From Chrysaora quinquecirrha (lineage: Eukaryota; Cnidaria; Scyphozoa; Semaeostomeae; Pelagiidae): DNA of 64,000 nt. The notes below the pieces were generated by a model that had not been told where the DNA came from, ran no database searches, and saw only the letters and a list, made by a program, of their open reading frames with translations. The position numbers were made by a program, and so were the translations under genes. The stretch spans positions 1,737,540 through 1,801,539 of the forward strand of contig JACTAT010000007.1 of assembly GCA_014526335.1 (NCBI GenBank). The letters are read 5' to 3'. Below, one piece after another: positions 1 to 11,200 of this stretch. How positions within the stretch are numbered: the stretch's first letter is position 1; the number at the start of each line of letters is the position of its first letter.

Positions 1-24
1 GCTGCAACAAAACTGATGATGATT

Positions 25-1312
25 CGTAATTTATAAAAGTTAAAACCACCGGAAACCAGCTGAAACCACTTGAAACCACCTGAAACCACCTGAAACCAGC
101 AGCGAAACCAGCTGAAACCAGCCGAAACCAGCCGTTCTCACCTTAGGACAATGAAACTTGTTTACAGGATTTTAGAACTCTTTTGGGAATGCGCACTTAG
201 CTTGCATAAACAAATCGCGTTCCTCTGAGATATCTCGAGAGATATCGACAAAGTTATTAATGGAATGGAACATGTGTTCTATTCAAGAGACGTTTTGCTA
301 GTAAATGAAAGAAACGTATCAACGCGGAATTACACATATAGTGTAAATCTCCAAAATTTATAATTTTTTGTCAAAATTGAAAAATCGTTGATATGTGATA
401 ACAGTCCGCAGACGACTTTCCATTCTTTCTTTCCAATTTTATCGTTCTCATAGCAAAATGAAATGGTATGTTTTCTGCAAGTTGCTTCGCAGAGGGGCCC
501 TTCCTTTTATAAATCAAGCATACCTATATTTTGGGTACTGGGGACGTGCCGCCCAAAAGGGTATTTTTTCATGATTTTGGTATAAAACTTGGGTCTTTAT
601 TTTCTGAAAATTGGTAGACTATAATAAATAAGGGTATTTCACGAAAATCGGTATAAAATTCATAAACAAAAACGGTCTAATTTCGTTTTCACTTTGACCC
701 GGCAATCCTATTGTTTTCACGGAAATCATTTTGTTTTCACGGAAGTCATGTGCTTTTTAAGGAAAACTCGTATGCTTTTTTGAAGAGTGAAATACCTCTC
801 CGGTTTAAGGAAAGTGTACTAAACATTTGTGTTAGAAGAAGAATAACCCTTTCAATCAGCCCGAGTTTTAGACAACTGAGACCGAGCTGCCTCTTTGCGC
901 GCTGGTCCGAGAAAATTATCTTCCTTCACTTAATGTGCCCTGAAATCAATTGGCTTACTGAATCCGTCATAGATTTTGAAGAGCTAAAACAGCGCTTTAT
1001 CCACGACGGATAATGAATTCAATTCGCTGCGCTCAAAATGCGCTGTAACAGCTTCAGCAGTGTTTGTCTTGCAATTTTTTCACGTTTCAACTGTAATATC
1101 TCCCGAGAAAGAAAATTCTGTTCATCTACACTTCTTTGTTAATGAGACATTAGTGCGCATTCCCAAAAGAGTTTTCAAATCCTGTTAGCAACTTTCATTG
1201 TTCTTAGGTGAGAACGGCTGGTTTCGGCTGGTTTCAGCTGGTTTCAGGTGGTTTCAGCTGGTTTCAGGTGGTTTCAGCTGGTTTCAGGTGGCTTTAACTT
1301 TTATAAATTACG
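25..1312. mobile_element. Foldback (Mutator-like) non-autonomous element with long inverted repeats
   Basis: Both ends start CGTAATTTATAAAAGTTAAA (right end read in reverse complement). The inverted repeats run inward for nearly 200 bp, through a stack of 10-bp GAAACCANCT units, then a shared stretch ending near TTTTGGGAATGCGC. A 10-bp direct repeat GATGATGATT flanks the element exactly, at 15-24 and 1313-1322. Long inverted repeats with a 9-10 bp target duplication are typical of Mutator-like foldback elements, so that class is inferred. The target is a GAT microsatellite, so part of the duplication could be chance. The interior (about 250-1130) has no convincing gene; the 100-residue open frame at 711-1013 resembles nothing I know. 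Confidence 0.75.
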
Positions 1313-1465
1313 GATGATGATTTCTATCATGCATCACCATGATCATGATCGTGATCATGATGACGATGATGATCATAGTCGTGACGGTGATGATGATCAA
1401 GATCGATAAAAATTATTACGATGATCATCACCATGACGATAACGACGATGATAATGATAACAATA
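1313..1465. repeat. GAT/ATC-rich microsatellite
   Basis: Imperfect ATG/ATC triplets and GATCATGATC-like steps continue from the right flank of the foldback element. The open frame on the minus strand here is only translated repeat (His/Asp/Ile runs) and is not a gene. Confidence 0.8.
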
Positions 1466-1629
1466 TGCTGAATATGATGCTGATGCAAATGAAGTAAACA
1501 ACTACGAGTCACTGTAGGTGTAATAAACAAATGAAGTTAAATGAGGAAATCGATAAAGGGTCTACTGCAAGTTTGTTTTAAACACGAAAACTGAAATAAA
1601 ATGGAAAATTGGAAAATTTAATTATCAAA

Positions 1630-1985
1630 ATTGCGATAAACAGCGGAAATATTTTCAGGCATACTTAAAAACTTTTATCGTCCGACACTCCTCAGTGTAT
1701 AAACGTCAGTAACAGACCGAAACAATAAACTGCGGCATAATTTATACCCAGATGCGGCTCGAAATGCACCAGTCAGAACGAACGATGAGATGAATCGAGG
1801 GTCTTAGCCCTGCCAAGTATTAAAGACGAATGCAAGGCGTTAAGTTTTTTGGAGGAAAACGTTACTGTCGGACTCTTCTTTGAAAATGGCGAAAGTGTCA
1901 TCAACATATCCAACAAAGATGCTAGCTAGCGCTGGTCCCAATGGGCTCCCCATGGCGACTCCGTCCCTTTGTCGGCACATCCATT
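1630..1985 (-). pseudogene. Penelope-like reverse transcriptase fragment, deleted
   Basis: The minus strand at about 1985-1830 reads GVAMGSPLGPALASIFVG followed directly by YVDDTFAIF. These are the conserved RT blocks of Penelope-like elements, including the catalytic YxDD-type motif. Intact family members have about 20 or more residues between these two blocks, so an internal deletion is apparent. Stops follow soon after. The adjoining stretch at about 1631-1700 is repeated at 60826-60893 with around 85 percent identity, so it belongs to a dispersed repeat. This is a dead fragment, not a gene. Confidence 0.65.
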
Positions 1986-2154
1986 CCTGAGGCTGAACTC
2001 TACCGACCTGGTAGCAGACTCTATTAATTGGACAATTACTTCCTCGGGGAACGGTGGGCTGAGAATCCCTTTCTCAGTTTTTCAACTGGTCGCTTTCAAT
2101 CGGGCTTTTTCCGAAATGCTGGAAAACTGCGCCCGGTGCGCCAATTTGCAATCA

Positions 2155-2420
2155 AGGAGCTACTGATGAGAAGTCAAACTACTGGCCTATTTCGGTTCTC
2201 CCCGTCGTTTCACGCCTGTTTGAGAAGCTAATCTTTGACCATCTGTACTCTTTCTTTGATGGGAAACTGATAACTTCTCAACAGTTTTGCTCCTTACATT
2301 CGACCCTAACTTATCTTCCCGGGTGCACGAATGTCAGGTACTTTTCTTAATTGATCTAAAAAATGCTTTTGATACTGTGGACCATGAGATTCGTCTGCGC
2401 AACTCGGTTTGAATGGTTTG
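2155..2420 (+). pseudogene. LINE reverse transcriptase fragment (plus strand)
   Basis: The + strand reads SNYWPISVLPVVSRLFEKLI at about 2175-2235, then LITSQQF. After a frame break it reads LIDLKNAFDTVDHEI at about 2350-2395. These are the classic non-LTR RT blocks (NYRPISVLP..., LTSQQFGF..., DLxKAFDTVDH). The expected GFR after the SQQF block is changed, and in-frame stops lie between the blocks. The matching 3' part of such a LINE is probably the fragment at 3840-4320, separated by another LINE in the opposite orientation. Confidence 0.7.
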
Positions 2421-2559
2421 CAAGGGAAAGAACTTTTCTGGTTTCAGCCCTATCTTACCGATAATTTGCAAGGTGAACGGACATGCCTTGGGCCCCTCCT
2501 TTTGCAAATGCCAATTTACGCAAGTATCTTTTTTCATTCGATTCTGTTGACGATAGCAA

Positions 2560-3300
2560 TGAGCCCGTTCATCACGATCATTAGTTCCTTAACCTGGCAT
2601 GAGGTCGTGGGGGCGATTTTGGTGAGCCACCACGACTCTCCACTTGTTTCTGTCCTTTGCCACTCTGCCAGCTTCTATCCCAGTCTTCCCTGTCCATGCT
2701 TTGATATCATCTATCCACGATTTCCTTGGTAGACCTCTCTTTCTTTTCACTCTACCATTCCTTGCATTATGTAATGAGCCAATGTTCCAGGTCTTCGACT
2801 GACATGACCAACATTTCATCTTTCTTTTCTTTATTATAGTTAACAAGTCATCTGCATTTAGTAAACAACACATTAAAACCCTCCTTCTTACATCCTCATT
2901 TGTGATGTGATCAATATATCGTATACCTAAAAACATTCTGCAGGCTTTCATTTCAAAAGCATTGATTCGTTGTTTCATTGCTACAGTGGTGATGGTCCAA
3001 GATTAAGCCCCGTAAAGTAGTGTGGCTATTATTATTGCGCAATAAGTTTATCTTTGATTTGAGGCTAATTGTGATGTCTTTCCAAACGGTGGTCAATTTT
3101 GTGAGAGCACTTGTAGCCATTGCAATGCGACTTCGAATTTCTTTCTCACATCTGCCGTTTTGTGTCATCACAAAGCCGAGGTATCTGAATGATCTCACGT
3201 TGTTGTGTATTCGGGGTTTGAGCTCACCAAAAGAGATAAGGCACAGAATAATATTATAAGCATATAATTCAGCAATTAACAAAACATAAGAAGCTATATA
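2560..3300 (-). pseudogene. LINE 3' coding fragment (minus strand), frameshifted
   Basis: Two minus-strand frames, about 3290-3010 and 2978-2590, continue one another. The first contains FRYLGFVMTQNGRCEKEIRSR, the second INAFEMKACRMFLGI and later RGLPRKSWIDDIKAWTG. This order (FKYLG...T.dGrc..EI.sRI, then NAFEM.cyRr.L, then GRPRK.W.DDI..WTG) is the familiar C-terminal end of invertebrate non-LTR retrotransposon RTs. The join needs a frame change, so the copy is dead. Confidence 0.75.
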
Positions 3301-3839
3301 CAAACGTTCCCTAAGTGATACTTTCCATGATTTTGCGTGTTGTCTCTAACTTTTACGCTACGAAATGTCTGCGAACTCTGCTCAAAACGGACGAATGTCA
3401 AGAACGTCACCATGGGACAAAACGTGACCAGCACGTGGGAACGGGGAGGACTGGGAACCAAGGAACACCCAAAGGCGGTGACACTTCTCAACACACGTCT
3501 TCAAGGTCTTCGCTTTAGACTTTTCTTGTTATTTCTGCTATAGGTATGTCTTCGTTTCGCCGTTTGGATTTATCTTTGGCAACAAATATTTTGCTTTTTC
3601 TGCAGTTATCTCCATATACATGTCTGTTGCGGCTTTATGTGTTTTGTTTGTCAGTTCTGCCAGTTCTCTGCTTCCTGCTTTCAGATCTTTATCGTCCGCA
3701 ATTCTCAAAATACAGACTTTCCTTCCTCAAATTCAGATTGAAAACTCAAAACCAACAAGTGCAAAAATTTTTCTTCGGCATCGGCACTTTGCAATACTCG
3801 ACATCAACAAGCTTTCCACCGATCTCCAGTGTCAAGCAG

Positions 3840-4320
3840 TGATACAGAAGTCTTGTAAAACCATATCGTTAGATACTGCTGCCCAGTCTGGGGAAATGCT
3901 TGTGAGGCCTCCATTAAGAAATTGCAAAAGTTGCACAATCGTGCGGTCAGGATCATACCGGTTTTGATCCATCAGCATTGCCTCTTATTCGTGCATTTGA
4001 ATGGTCAACTGTGAAAGAACGTATCGAGTTTGAAAGGCAAAAGATGGTCTTCAAATCACTTTATTGTGACGCTCGCTCTTCTACGAGTGACATATTCCGT
4101 AGGGTGATTAAGCCAAATGTCACGTGCTGTGAAATTCAAGCGTTTATCTGAACCTTTGCTTCAGGCATCGGCTGGTCAAAGATGTTTCTCTGTAACGGGA
4201 GCGAGTCTCTGGAATAATCTGAATAATGAGCTCAAGGCCGCTCCAAAATTTAAGATCAACAAGAAGCCGAACCGCCGAACGGCTTCAACACGGTAGCAAC
4301 AGGATGGGAAATAATTCATA
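3840..4320 (+). pseudogene. LINE C-terminal fragment (plus strand)
   Basis: The + strand reads IKKLQKLHNRAVRII at about 3912-3956 and, in a shifted frame, FEWSTVKERIEFERQKMVFKS near 4000-4060. This matches the region behind the RT of CR1/L2-like LINEs (LQNRAaRiI... l.w..l..R...rkl..m.k.l). Several frameshifts and stops are present. It may be the same element as 2155-2420, split by the minus-strand LINE between them. Confidence 0.6.
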
Positions 4321-5139
4321 ACCTTTCCTTTAAGAGTAAGAGGGTCAGAATGTATGTAAGAGAATAGGAAATATTTAACAAATCAACAAAACATGAATAT
4401 CATACTCACTCAATACAATACACTAAATGTGATTGTGAATAGAACAATGAATGTAAGTTATTAATAAGTAATTAATAAACAATTATAAATGAAAATCTCA
4501 AGTAGCATATTGTTGATGGTTCATTTATTAGCCCTCAGGAGGACGAAATTGAAACATGCTACTGTAGCATATAGTAATACACTGTGCTTATTTGGGGATG
4601 GAATTGTGGGACGTTTTTTACAAAATTTTTGGAAGTTAAGAAAGCAAAGTTGCCTATTTGGTACTTCAGAGTATGTACCAACAGAACAAAGTTTCGAGTT
4701 AATGGTTTAGTTAAGATTATAGAAATATGAGAAAATCAACAGTGTTCATACATTTTGGTTATAACTTTTCTAGGATTATATTCAAAATCTATCTGTTCTA
4801 AATAAAGCAGTTTTCTACGAAATCATCGATGTTTTCGCGGTATTATGCCATAATATCTTGTTTGAAAAACCCAACAGCAACTTCAAGTGGTACACTTTTT
4901 TAATTAGCAACTGGACTTTGGTCCAGCCCTCAAGAGTTGCTTAACACATCTGGTATTTCAGCCCTCGCAGAATGACTGGTACCCCCCCCCCCCCCAAAGA
5001 TCCCTTATTTTGGCTCTTTTCTGGCTTTTCAATGTACAGAACAACTCTATGGTACAGAACAAGTTTGCAAGGATGTAAAGTACAAAAAAAGCAATTTCAC
5101 CAAAAATTTTAGCAACATCTCAGCCCTAGTTGCTTATTG
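4321..5139. other. AT-rich stretch without a recognised gene
   Basis: No coding signal I can support. It contains a run of about 14 C at 4982-4995. Short open frames here show no family motif. Confidence 0.5.
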
Positions 5140-5148
5140 TTTTCACCT

Positions 5149-6413
5149 GTCATGCGTCAAGCATAAGCTAGACAATAGAATCCATTGTATGAGGCTTTTA
5201 TTCCTGCAGAAAATAGGTCTAGTCTAAAACACCACACAAGTCGGAACACGAGTGAACACGAGTGAACACAAGTCGAACACGAGTGAACACGAGTGAACAC
5301 GAGTGAACACAAGTGAACACAAGTCGAACACGAGTCGAACACGAGTGAGCACGAGTCGAACACGAGTCAAGCACATGTAAAAACAAGCGTAGAATAGGTA
5401 AAAACGGGTGAACCAATCGACTACGACTTTTTTTACGAAATAAATTAAATGAATGAAAAGAATCGACCATACTTTAACTAAAATCAAAAATAAATAGAAA
5501 CTCAAGTTGATTTTTAGATTTAATATTTATATTTAGATATTATTGCTTAAATTATTATTATTGGAAAAAATGCTAGAGGAAACTTTTTAGCTTCTGACAT
5601 TCTCCTTGTTTCGAGTGTTCCCTAGCGACTGGTAGCACCTGGATGTGATTGTGATTGTGATTCATATCATTGTTGCTGTGACTGTTCAACTTCATCATTG
5701 TGCAAGAGTGAGATACGTTGAGGTAAAAAGGCTTTTAATGAGTCCCCGATTTCAGCCCATTTTATTCCTTCCTCCTTCGATTTTCCTTTATTTAAACCCA
5801 AGAAGTTGTTCGTATGTTCGTACATTGAAGAGATATATCTTTTAACTATCTCATATTTTCTGTGGAATGATTCGCAACGCGATTCGCAAATATATGAGAT
5901 AGGTAAACGTTACAAAAAATGGAAAAAAGAAAGGTAGATAATGAGAGAGAAAACGAACCACTTGAGAAGAAACATAAAAACGATAATCCTACAGAATCGG
6001 ACAACAATGAAGACGATGAAGACTTTTTCATTCCTATTCGCTTGTTTTTCGCTCATGTTTACTCGTATTTGACTCGTGTACTCGTGTTTGACTCGTATTC
6101 ACTTGGTTTCATTCGTTTTTGACTCGTGTTCACTGATGTTCGACTCGTGTTCACTCGTTTTCGACTCGTGTTCACTCGTGTTCGGCTCGTGTTCACTCGT
6201 GTTTGACTTGTGTTCACTCGTGTTCATTCGTGTTCACTTGTGTTCACTTGTGTTCACTCGTGTTCTGAATCGTGTGGTGTTTTAGACTAGATCGCGGAAA
6301 ATACACGTCTCAGGACGCCAATTTGTCATGCGTCAAGCATAAGCTAGACAGTAGAATCCATTTGATGAGGACCTTTGTTCCTGCGGAAAATACACGTCTC
6401 AGGACGCCAATTT
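5149..6413. repeat. Two copies of a ~110-bp unit, the first split by an element
   Basis: CATGCGTCAAGCATAAGCTA occurs at about 5151 and again at about 6329. Both are followed by AGACARTAGAATCCATT, a GATGAGG-like stretch, TTCCTGC and GAAAATA. The continuation CACGTCTCAGGACGCCAATT is seen at about 6304 and 6396. The first copy is therefore interrupted by the element at 5216-6293. Confidence 0.7.
5216..6293. mobile_element. Second foldback element with GAACACGAGT arrays and 10-bp target duplication
   Basis: Left end GGTCTAGTCTAAAACACCAC; the right end in reverse complement reads GATCTAGTCTAAAACACCAC. Inside each end are arrays of 10-bp GAACACGAGT-type units (5240-5370, and inverted at about 6060-6265). 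The flanks are GCAGAAAATA (5206-5215) and GCGGAAAATA (6294-6303), a 10-bp direct repeat with one difference. The surrounding tandem unit shows that this is a genuine insertion. The Mutator-like class is inferred from duplication length and architecture. The interior has a short charged open frame (5919-6042, start MEKRKVDNE) with no recognisable family. Confidence 0.75.
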
Positions 6414-7571
6414 GTTATGAGCTAGGAAACCATGAGCTAGAAAACCATGGAAACTATTGCATGGAGGTCGGGGTTCTACCTTTTGGGCGCGGTTCGACTT
6501 TTCGATCCCGCTGGTTTTTAACACTTTATCAACTGACGTTGCTACCGTGAACAAAAGCAATGAGGAGAGATCAAGTTGAGAAGGTGTGCTCGTTGTGTCG
6601 TTATCTCAAAACATGACCAAAAGCATTTTATCAAAAAATTACGTGAATAGCTACTATCCACAATCTGGGACAAAATATATTTGAACTGCCTAAATAGGTT
6701 TGCTATTATCTATGGATTTTCTCTTCTCCCCGTTACGATGTTGTTTCAAACAAAAGTTTTTTTTGCTTTACTAGCAACATTTTTGGAAATAAGGGGGAAG
6801 CATCGGAGTTGTTTATGTAAAAAATCACTGAAATAGGCAGTGTTCCTTTGAAAATAAGCCTTGATCCAAATTTGTTGTCCAAGATGGTCTCTATAACATA
6901 TTTTTGAGAGGATATTTGAATTTTCAAGAAAATGTTGCAAATATTGATTTGTCACTAAATGTCCCCTTAAATGTTCAAGGGGCATATAAGTGTCCAGTGA
7001 AAGTCGAAAAATGACACGCCCTACAGCCACACTCTTAATATTATGAAGCTGTTATGTTCAACAAAGAGTTCTATCAAGATAGCATAGAGCTAAGAACGTT
7101 CGGGTAACCATGGGGTATCCATACGGTGACCATGATTTTATATGCTTTTTATATGGATTTAGCAAGGCTAAGCACGGGTAACCATAATATATAAAGGGTA
7201 TATGATATTCTTTTCATATATTATGGTTACCCATGGTTACCCTTACTAAATCCATACAAAATGCATATAGAATTATGGTTACCATTGGCTTTATCCATTG
7301 GACCATGCTGCATCCTGTTGTTGCTACTGTAGCACAGCTCGTTACCTGATGCATTTTCCTGTTGAGACTCGCATAAGCAGGGGCGGAGCAATAAAAAATT
7401 TTTAAGGGGGGCACAGAGTTAAAATTTGCCGACAAAAGGGCGTGGCACACCCATTTTTCATTATGCTTTTTCCGATAATCTACATGAATTCCACTTTAAG
7501 AAACAAGACTCTAAAGGCCTCGCTAAACTAGGAGACATGTCGCGCGCGACATTGATGTCCCCTCGGTGTCG
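6414..7571. other. Non-genic repeat-derived stretch
   Basis: Holds a dispersed repeat at about 6705-6805 that recurs at 28488-28590 (shared CTTCTCC, CCGTTAC, TTGCTTTACTA and GGGGGAAGCATCG blocks), and a palindromic block at 7085-7285. No gene recognised. Confidence 0.5.
7085..7285. repeat. Palindromic block with GGTAACCAT motifs
   Basis: GGGTAACCATAATATAT (about 7187) is mirrored by ATATATTATGGTTACCC (about 7216). Outer copies of GGTAACCATGG and CCATGGTTACCC, and of ATGGATTTAGCAAGG versus CCTTACTAAATCCAT, extend the inverted symmetry. It could form a hairpin and is probably a small foldback repeat. Confidence 0.55.
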
Positions 7572-7684
7572 AGGTATAATACAGGTGAAAATCTCGTGTT
7601 GGACCATGCCCTTTTACATTAGAAATCCTATTAGTGGACCAAAGTATTGTTTTCTGCTGTTGCGTTCAGGAAAATGCGAAGGAG
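7572..7684 (+). repeat. Left terminal inverted repeat of the KDZ transposon
   Basis: Starts AGGTATAATACAGGTGAAAA and ends AATGCGAAGGAG. It matches the reverse complement of 27321-27434 apart from GTTGCGTTC versus GTTGTGTTC and a 4-T versus 5-T run. Confidence 0.9.
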
Positions 7685-7756
7685 CGTCAATGATGTGGTG
7701 TGGAGTATCTTTAATGGCGGATGTTGTTTGCTAGCTTCGGGGTTTCTTGAAATATC

Positions 7757-8221
7757 ATGAATCGGAAAAAGGAAAAGAATATCGAATTCTACGAAGTAGG
7801 CGAAGGACGACTCAAATCCAAAAAGAAATTAACCTCAATTAAGAAGCCCAGCAATTCCAAATCATCCTTTAAAGTTGCAGGTGCACCGAAAATGAAGTTT
7901 CACTTTGATCAAGGGCATCATCCGTCAGCTGCAGCCGAAAATGTTATTCAATTTGTTGGCGAATCCGCGAATTCACGTTCAGTCAATCCATCTTGGCCAA
8001 GAGTTTCTGCTAAACCAAGGCAGCTTGATGGAAGCCCTGGAAATTGGCCCAGTTCTGCTTGTTCTACTGGTATCGGTAGTAGGCCTATTGCTTCTTCTGC
8101 TACTCAGTCTCACTCTCAGGTCAGGGAGACTAGTGTGCAATCTTTTTCAAATCAGCAAATGGAAGATCAACATTTCAGTGATGGCAGTGATAATGATCAA
8201 GAGGAATGCTGGTTTGAAATG
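7757..8221 (+). CDS. First coding exon of the KDZ transposase gene
   Basis: Opens with ATG 73 bp inside the left inverted repeat and encodes MNRKKEKNIEFYEVGEG..., a 155-codon basic then Ser/Gln-rich segment ending EECWFEM before a GTAAGG donor. It joins in phase to ITSGENESLDEQ at 11785. The open frame runs past the donor to 8392, but the tail after the donor (VRALLAVQFP...) is probably intron. No domain is recognised. Low complexity suggests a disordered N-terminal arm. Confidence 0.6.
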
Positions 8222-11200
8222 GTAAGGGCACTGCTTGCAGTGCAGTTTCCTATTCGATCTCCTGGCCCAGCCCAGGCCCATATTTTGCACACTCTGTTCT
8301 GTTTAACACAACATCAGACTACAAAATCATTCCTCTTTTCCAAATCTAAACTTAAACTTGCGCCACGAATTTATTATGTGACGTACGTTTAATGTGACAA
8401 TAATAATGGCTGCTATTTGCTGTCTAACAATTTTTGTTTTCCCACCCTGATGCAGCTTAACCCTTTATGACAGGTCACCCTATATTTTTTGCGCTTTTGC
8501 ACTTTTTTTCTGGGGCCCTGAATTGCAGATAAGGTAGTTTTCCTAAGAAACCTGAAAATTAGCAAGATATTATAAGTGGGACCCTAATATCATTGAGACC
8601 AGTCCTTTAAAAGAGATGGCTTTATTGAGGTCTGCACAGGTAAAACGCTCGAGTAATCCTACACTGGTGAAATACCGAGGAAAGTGAAATACTGTGTAGT
8701 ATTTCACGTGCTGTGTCATTTCACGGCTACTGTAATACCATGAACTGTGTAATTCTATGTTGTATTTCAACTTTTTTTATTAGGCAGTGTAATGCTACAC
8801 TGGTGAAATACCAAGGGAAGTGAAATACTGTGTAGTATTTCACCTGCTGTGTCATTTCACGGCTACTGTAATACCATGAACTGTGTAATTCTATGTTGTA
8901 TTTCAACTTTTTTATTAGGCAGTGTAATCCTACAGTGGTGAAATACCAAGGAAGTGAAATACTGTGTAGTATTTCACCTGCTGTGTCATTTCACAGCTAT
9001 TGTAATACCATGAACTGTGTAATTGTATGTTGAATTTCAGCCTTTTGTAATTACCACAATTAAATCCAATCGGAGACCTCAATTCACACCTTTTGAATAT
9101 CACATGATTATTATTAGAGCCAATCAGAAGTCTCCATTCAAGATGGCAGTTTAAAAAATAAGGGGTTGAGAACATCATAGCTTTCAGTTTGTCTTGCCTT
9201 GCTTTTCATTTTTCTGCAATTCAAAGTCTAGGCCAAAAAAGATTCAGGTAAATATGGATTATTTTTGAGTTAAGGTATCCTAGATAATAGTTTGATGTCA
9301 ACAGCTTCCTCTGGCAATATGACAGCTGTTTGATTTTATAGCTGATAAGAAGAAACTGTGCAGTTAACAACATTAAATCAAGTTTCTGTTTAACAGCGCA
9401 TTTGCGAGAAATTGCAGAAGAAAAACGACAACTTTTATTTTCGAACAAGACATGTTTCGGATTACTCAATCCATCTTCAGTTAATGAGAAATTAAAATAA
9501 AAACGTTGAATTTATTACAAAGCTAGGTAACAATAATAATTTAAAGAGGCAAAAGGGAAAAGATCTAAAAAACCTAATTACAATTAAAGTGTAAAAAACA
9601 AAGAAAAACAAAGAAAAACAAAAAACGCCGAAACTATTATACTAAAGTCAAATTATAATGGTAAAGCTGCCTATTGAGAGAGGGCTTCTCCCAAGATATG
9701 TGTAAGGCTTCCTTGATTTTTAATTGAAAAGACGTGTGGGCGGTATCCAGAACTGTAAAAGAGTCCTCAGGGAAACGGTTAGCCCCAGCTATTTGAAGCT
9801 TCCTTACATTGGGCGTTTCTCTCTTGCCACCAAGCATAAAATTAAGAATATTGTTAAACGTTATTGTTCTGATTTAGATATTAAACTTATTTTCACATCC
9901 TTTAAATTACGTAATTTGTTTAAGGTTAAGGATTCTGTGCCCAAATGCCTCAGATCTCGTGTAGTTTACAAATTTTCTTGTGCCGGATGCAGTAACGCAT
10001 CTTATGTCGGGGAAACAAGCCGCCATCTTTCTACACGGATCCGTGAGCATTTGGTCACAGATAAGAATTCACACATTCTTAAACATTTTAAGGACTCTCC
10101 TGGTTGTCGTGAATTTTGCTCTGAGGACTCTTTTACAGTTCTGGATACCGCCCACACGTCTTTTCAATTAAAAATCAAGGAAGCCTTACACATATCTTGG
10201 GAGAAGCCCTCTCTCAATAGGCAGCTTTACCATTATAATTTGACTTTAGTATAATAGTTTCGGCGTTTTTGTTTTCTTTGTTTTTCTTTGTTTTTTACAC
10301 TTTAATTGTAATTAGGTTTTTTAGATCTTTTCCCTTTTGCCTCTTTAAATTATTATTGTTACCTAGCTTTGTAATAAATTCAACGTTTTTATTTTAATTT
10401 CTCATTAACTGAAGATGGATTGAGTAATCCGAAACATGTCTTGTTCGAAAATAAAAGTTGTCGTTTTTCTTCTGCAATTAAATCAAGACTTGAAAAGTTC
10501 CTTCACAAAAGGTAGGAAAAATTTTAAAACTCTTTTAATATAAGAACTGATTTAGATTAATAGAATTTTTATATAATTGTGTGTTTTTTGTTATATGGCT
10601 AGCCTGATAATTCTTTTGGTAAACTAATATTGAGGTTTTTTTGACTGTTTATTTCAGGCAAAATTTCCAACAGCTGAAGTTGCTGCTTGCTAGAGTTTCA
10701 CCATTCCTTGAATATTCCAAGTGAGTCATCTACAACAAGCTTGCTAAGCTTTCAATTTTTTTTATCACCAGACTTTGATAAAAATGATGACTATATCTAA
10801 TTGCCTTATATTTTTTTAGAATGCTTTGAAAGAATTGGTGTCACCAATCCTTCCAAAAGGTATGTCTATTTATGTTCTATGAAACTTCTCTTAAAAGTCT
10901 TGATGATTTTATCACAATTCATTATGTTGTGTTAGCAAATATTGTGCTAATTGTAAACTATAATTCTCTTACATTTTAGCTTTGGAAAAAAGCAAGTTAT
11001 ACCTTCACTGCTTGAATACGAGGACAATGAATGAAACACAAGATACATTAACTGTTGTTTAATTTGTTTTATTATTGTTGCGATTGGAAAGATTGATTAC
11101 AGAACTCTTACAACATTGTTATACTATGTTTAAATATGCAAACTTTCATTATTCTGTATTTCATTTGCGTGATTTTTGTAAGTAGTAAAGGATTTCTGAT

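Noticed and set aside
5157..6285. Cys/Ser/Val-rich frames of 68-93 residues
   Set aside because: They read through the 10-bp GAACACGAGT arrays, whose three-unit (30-bp) period keeps all frames open.
9724..9784. ATG and first ~20 residues of the Penelope-like frame
   Set aside because: This part lies in the inverted duplicate of the element's own 3' end; homology to the family begins after it.
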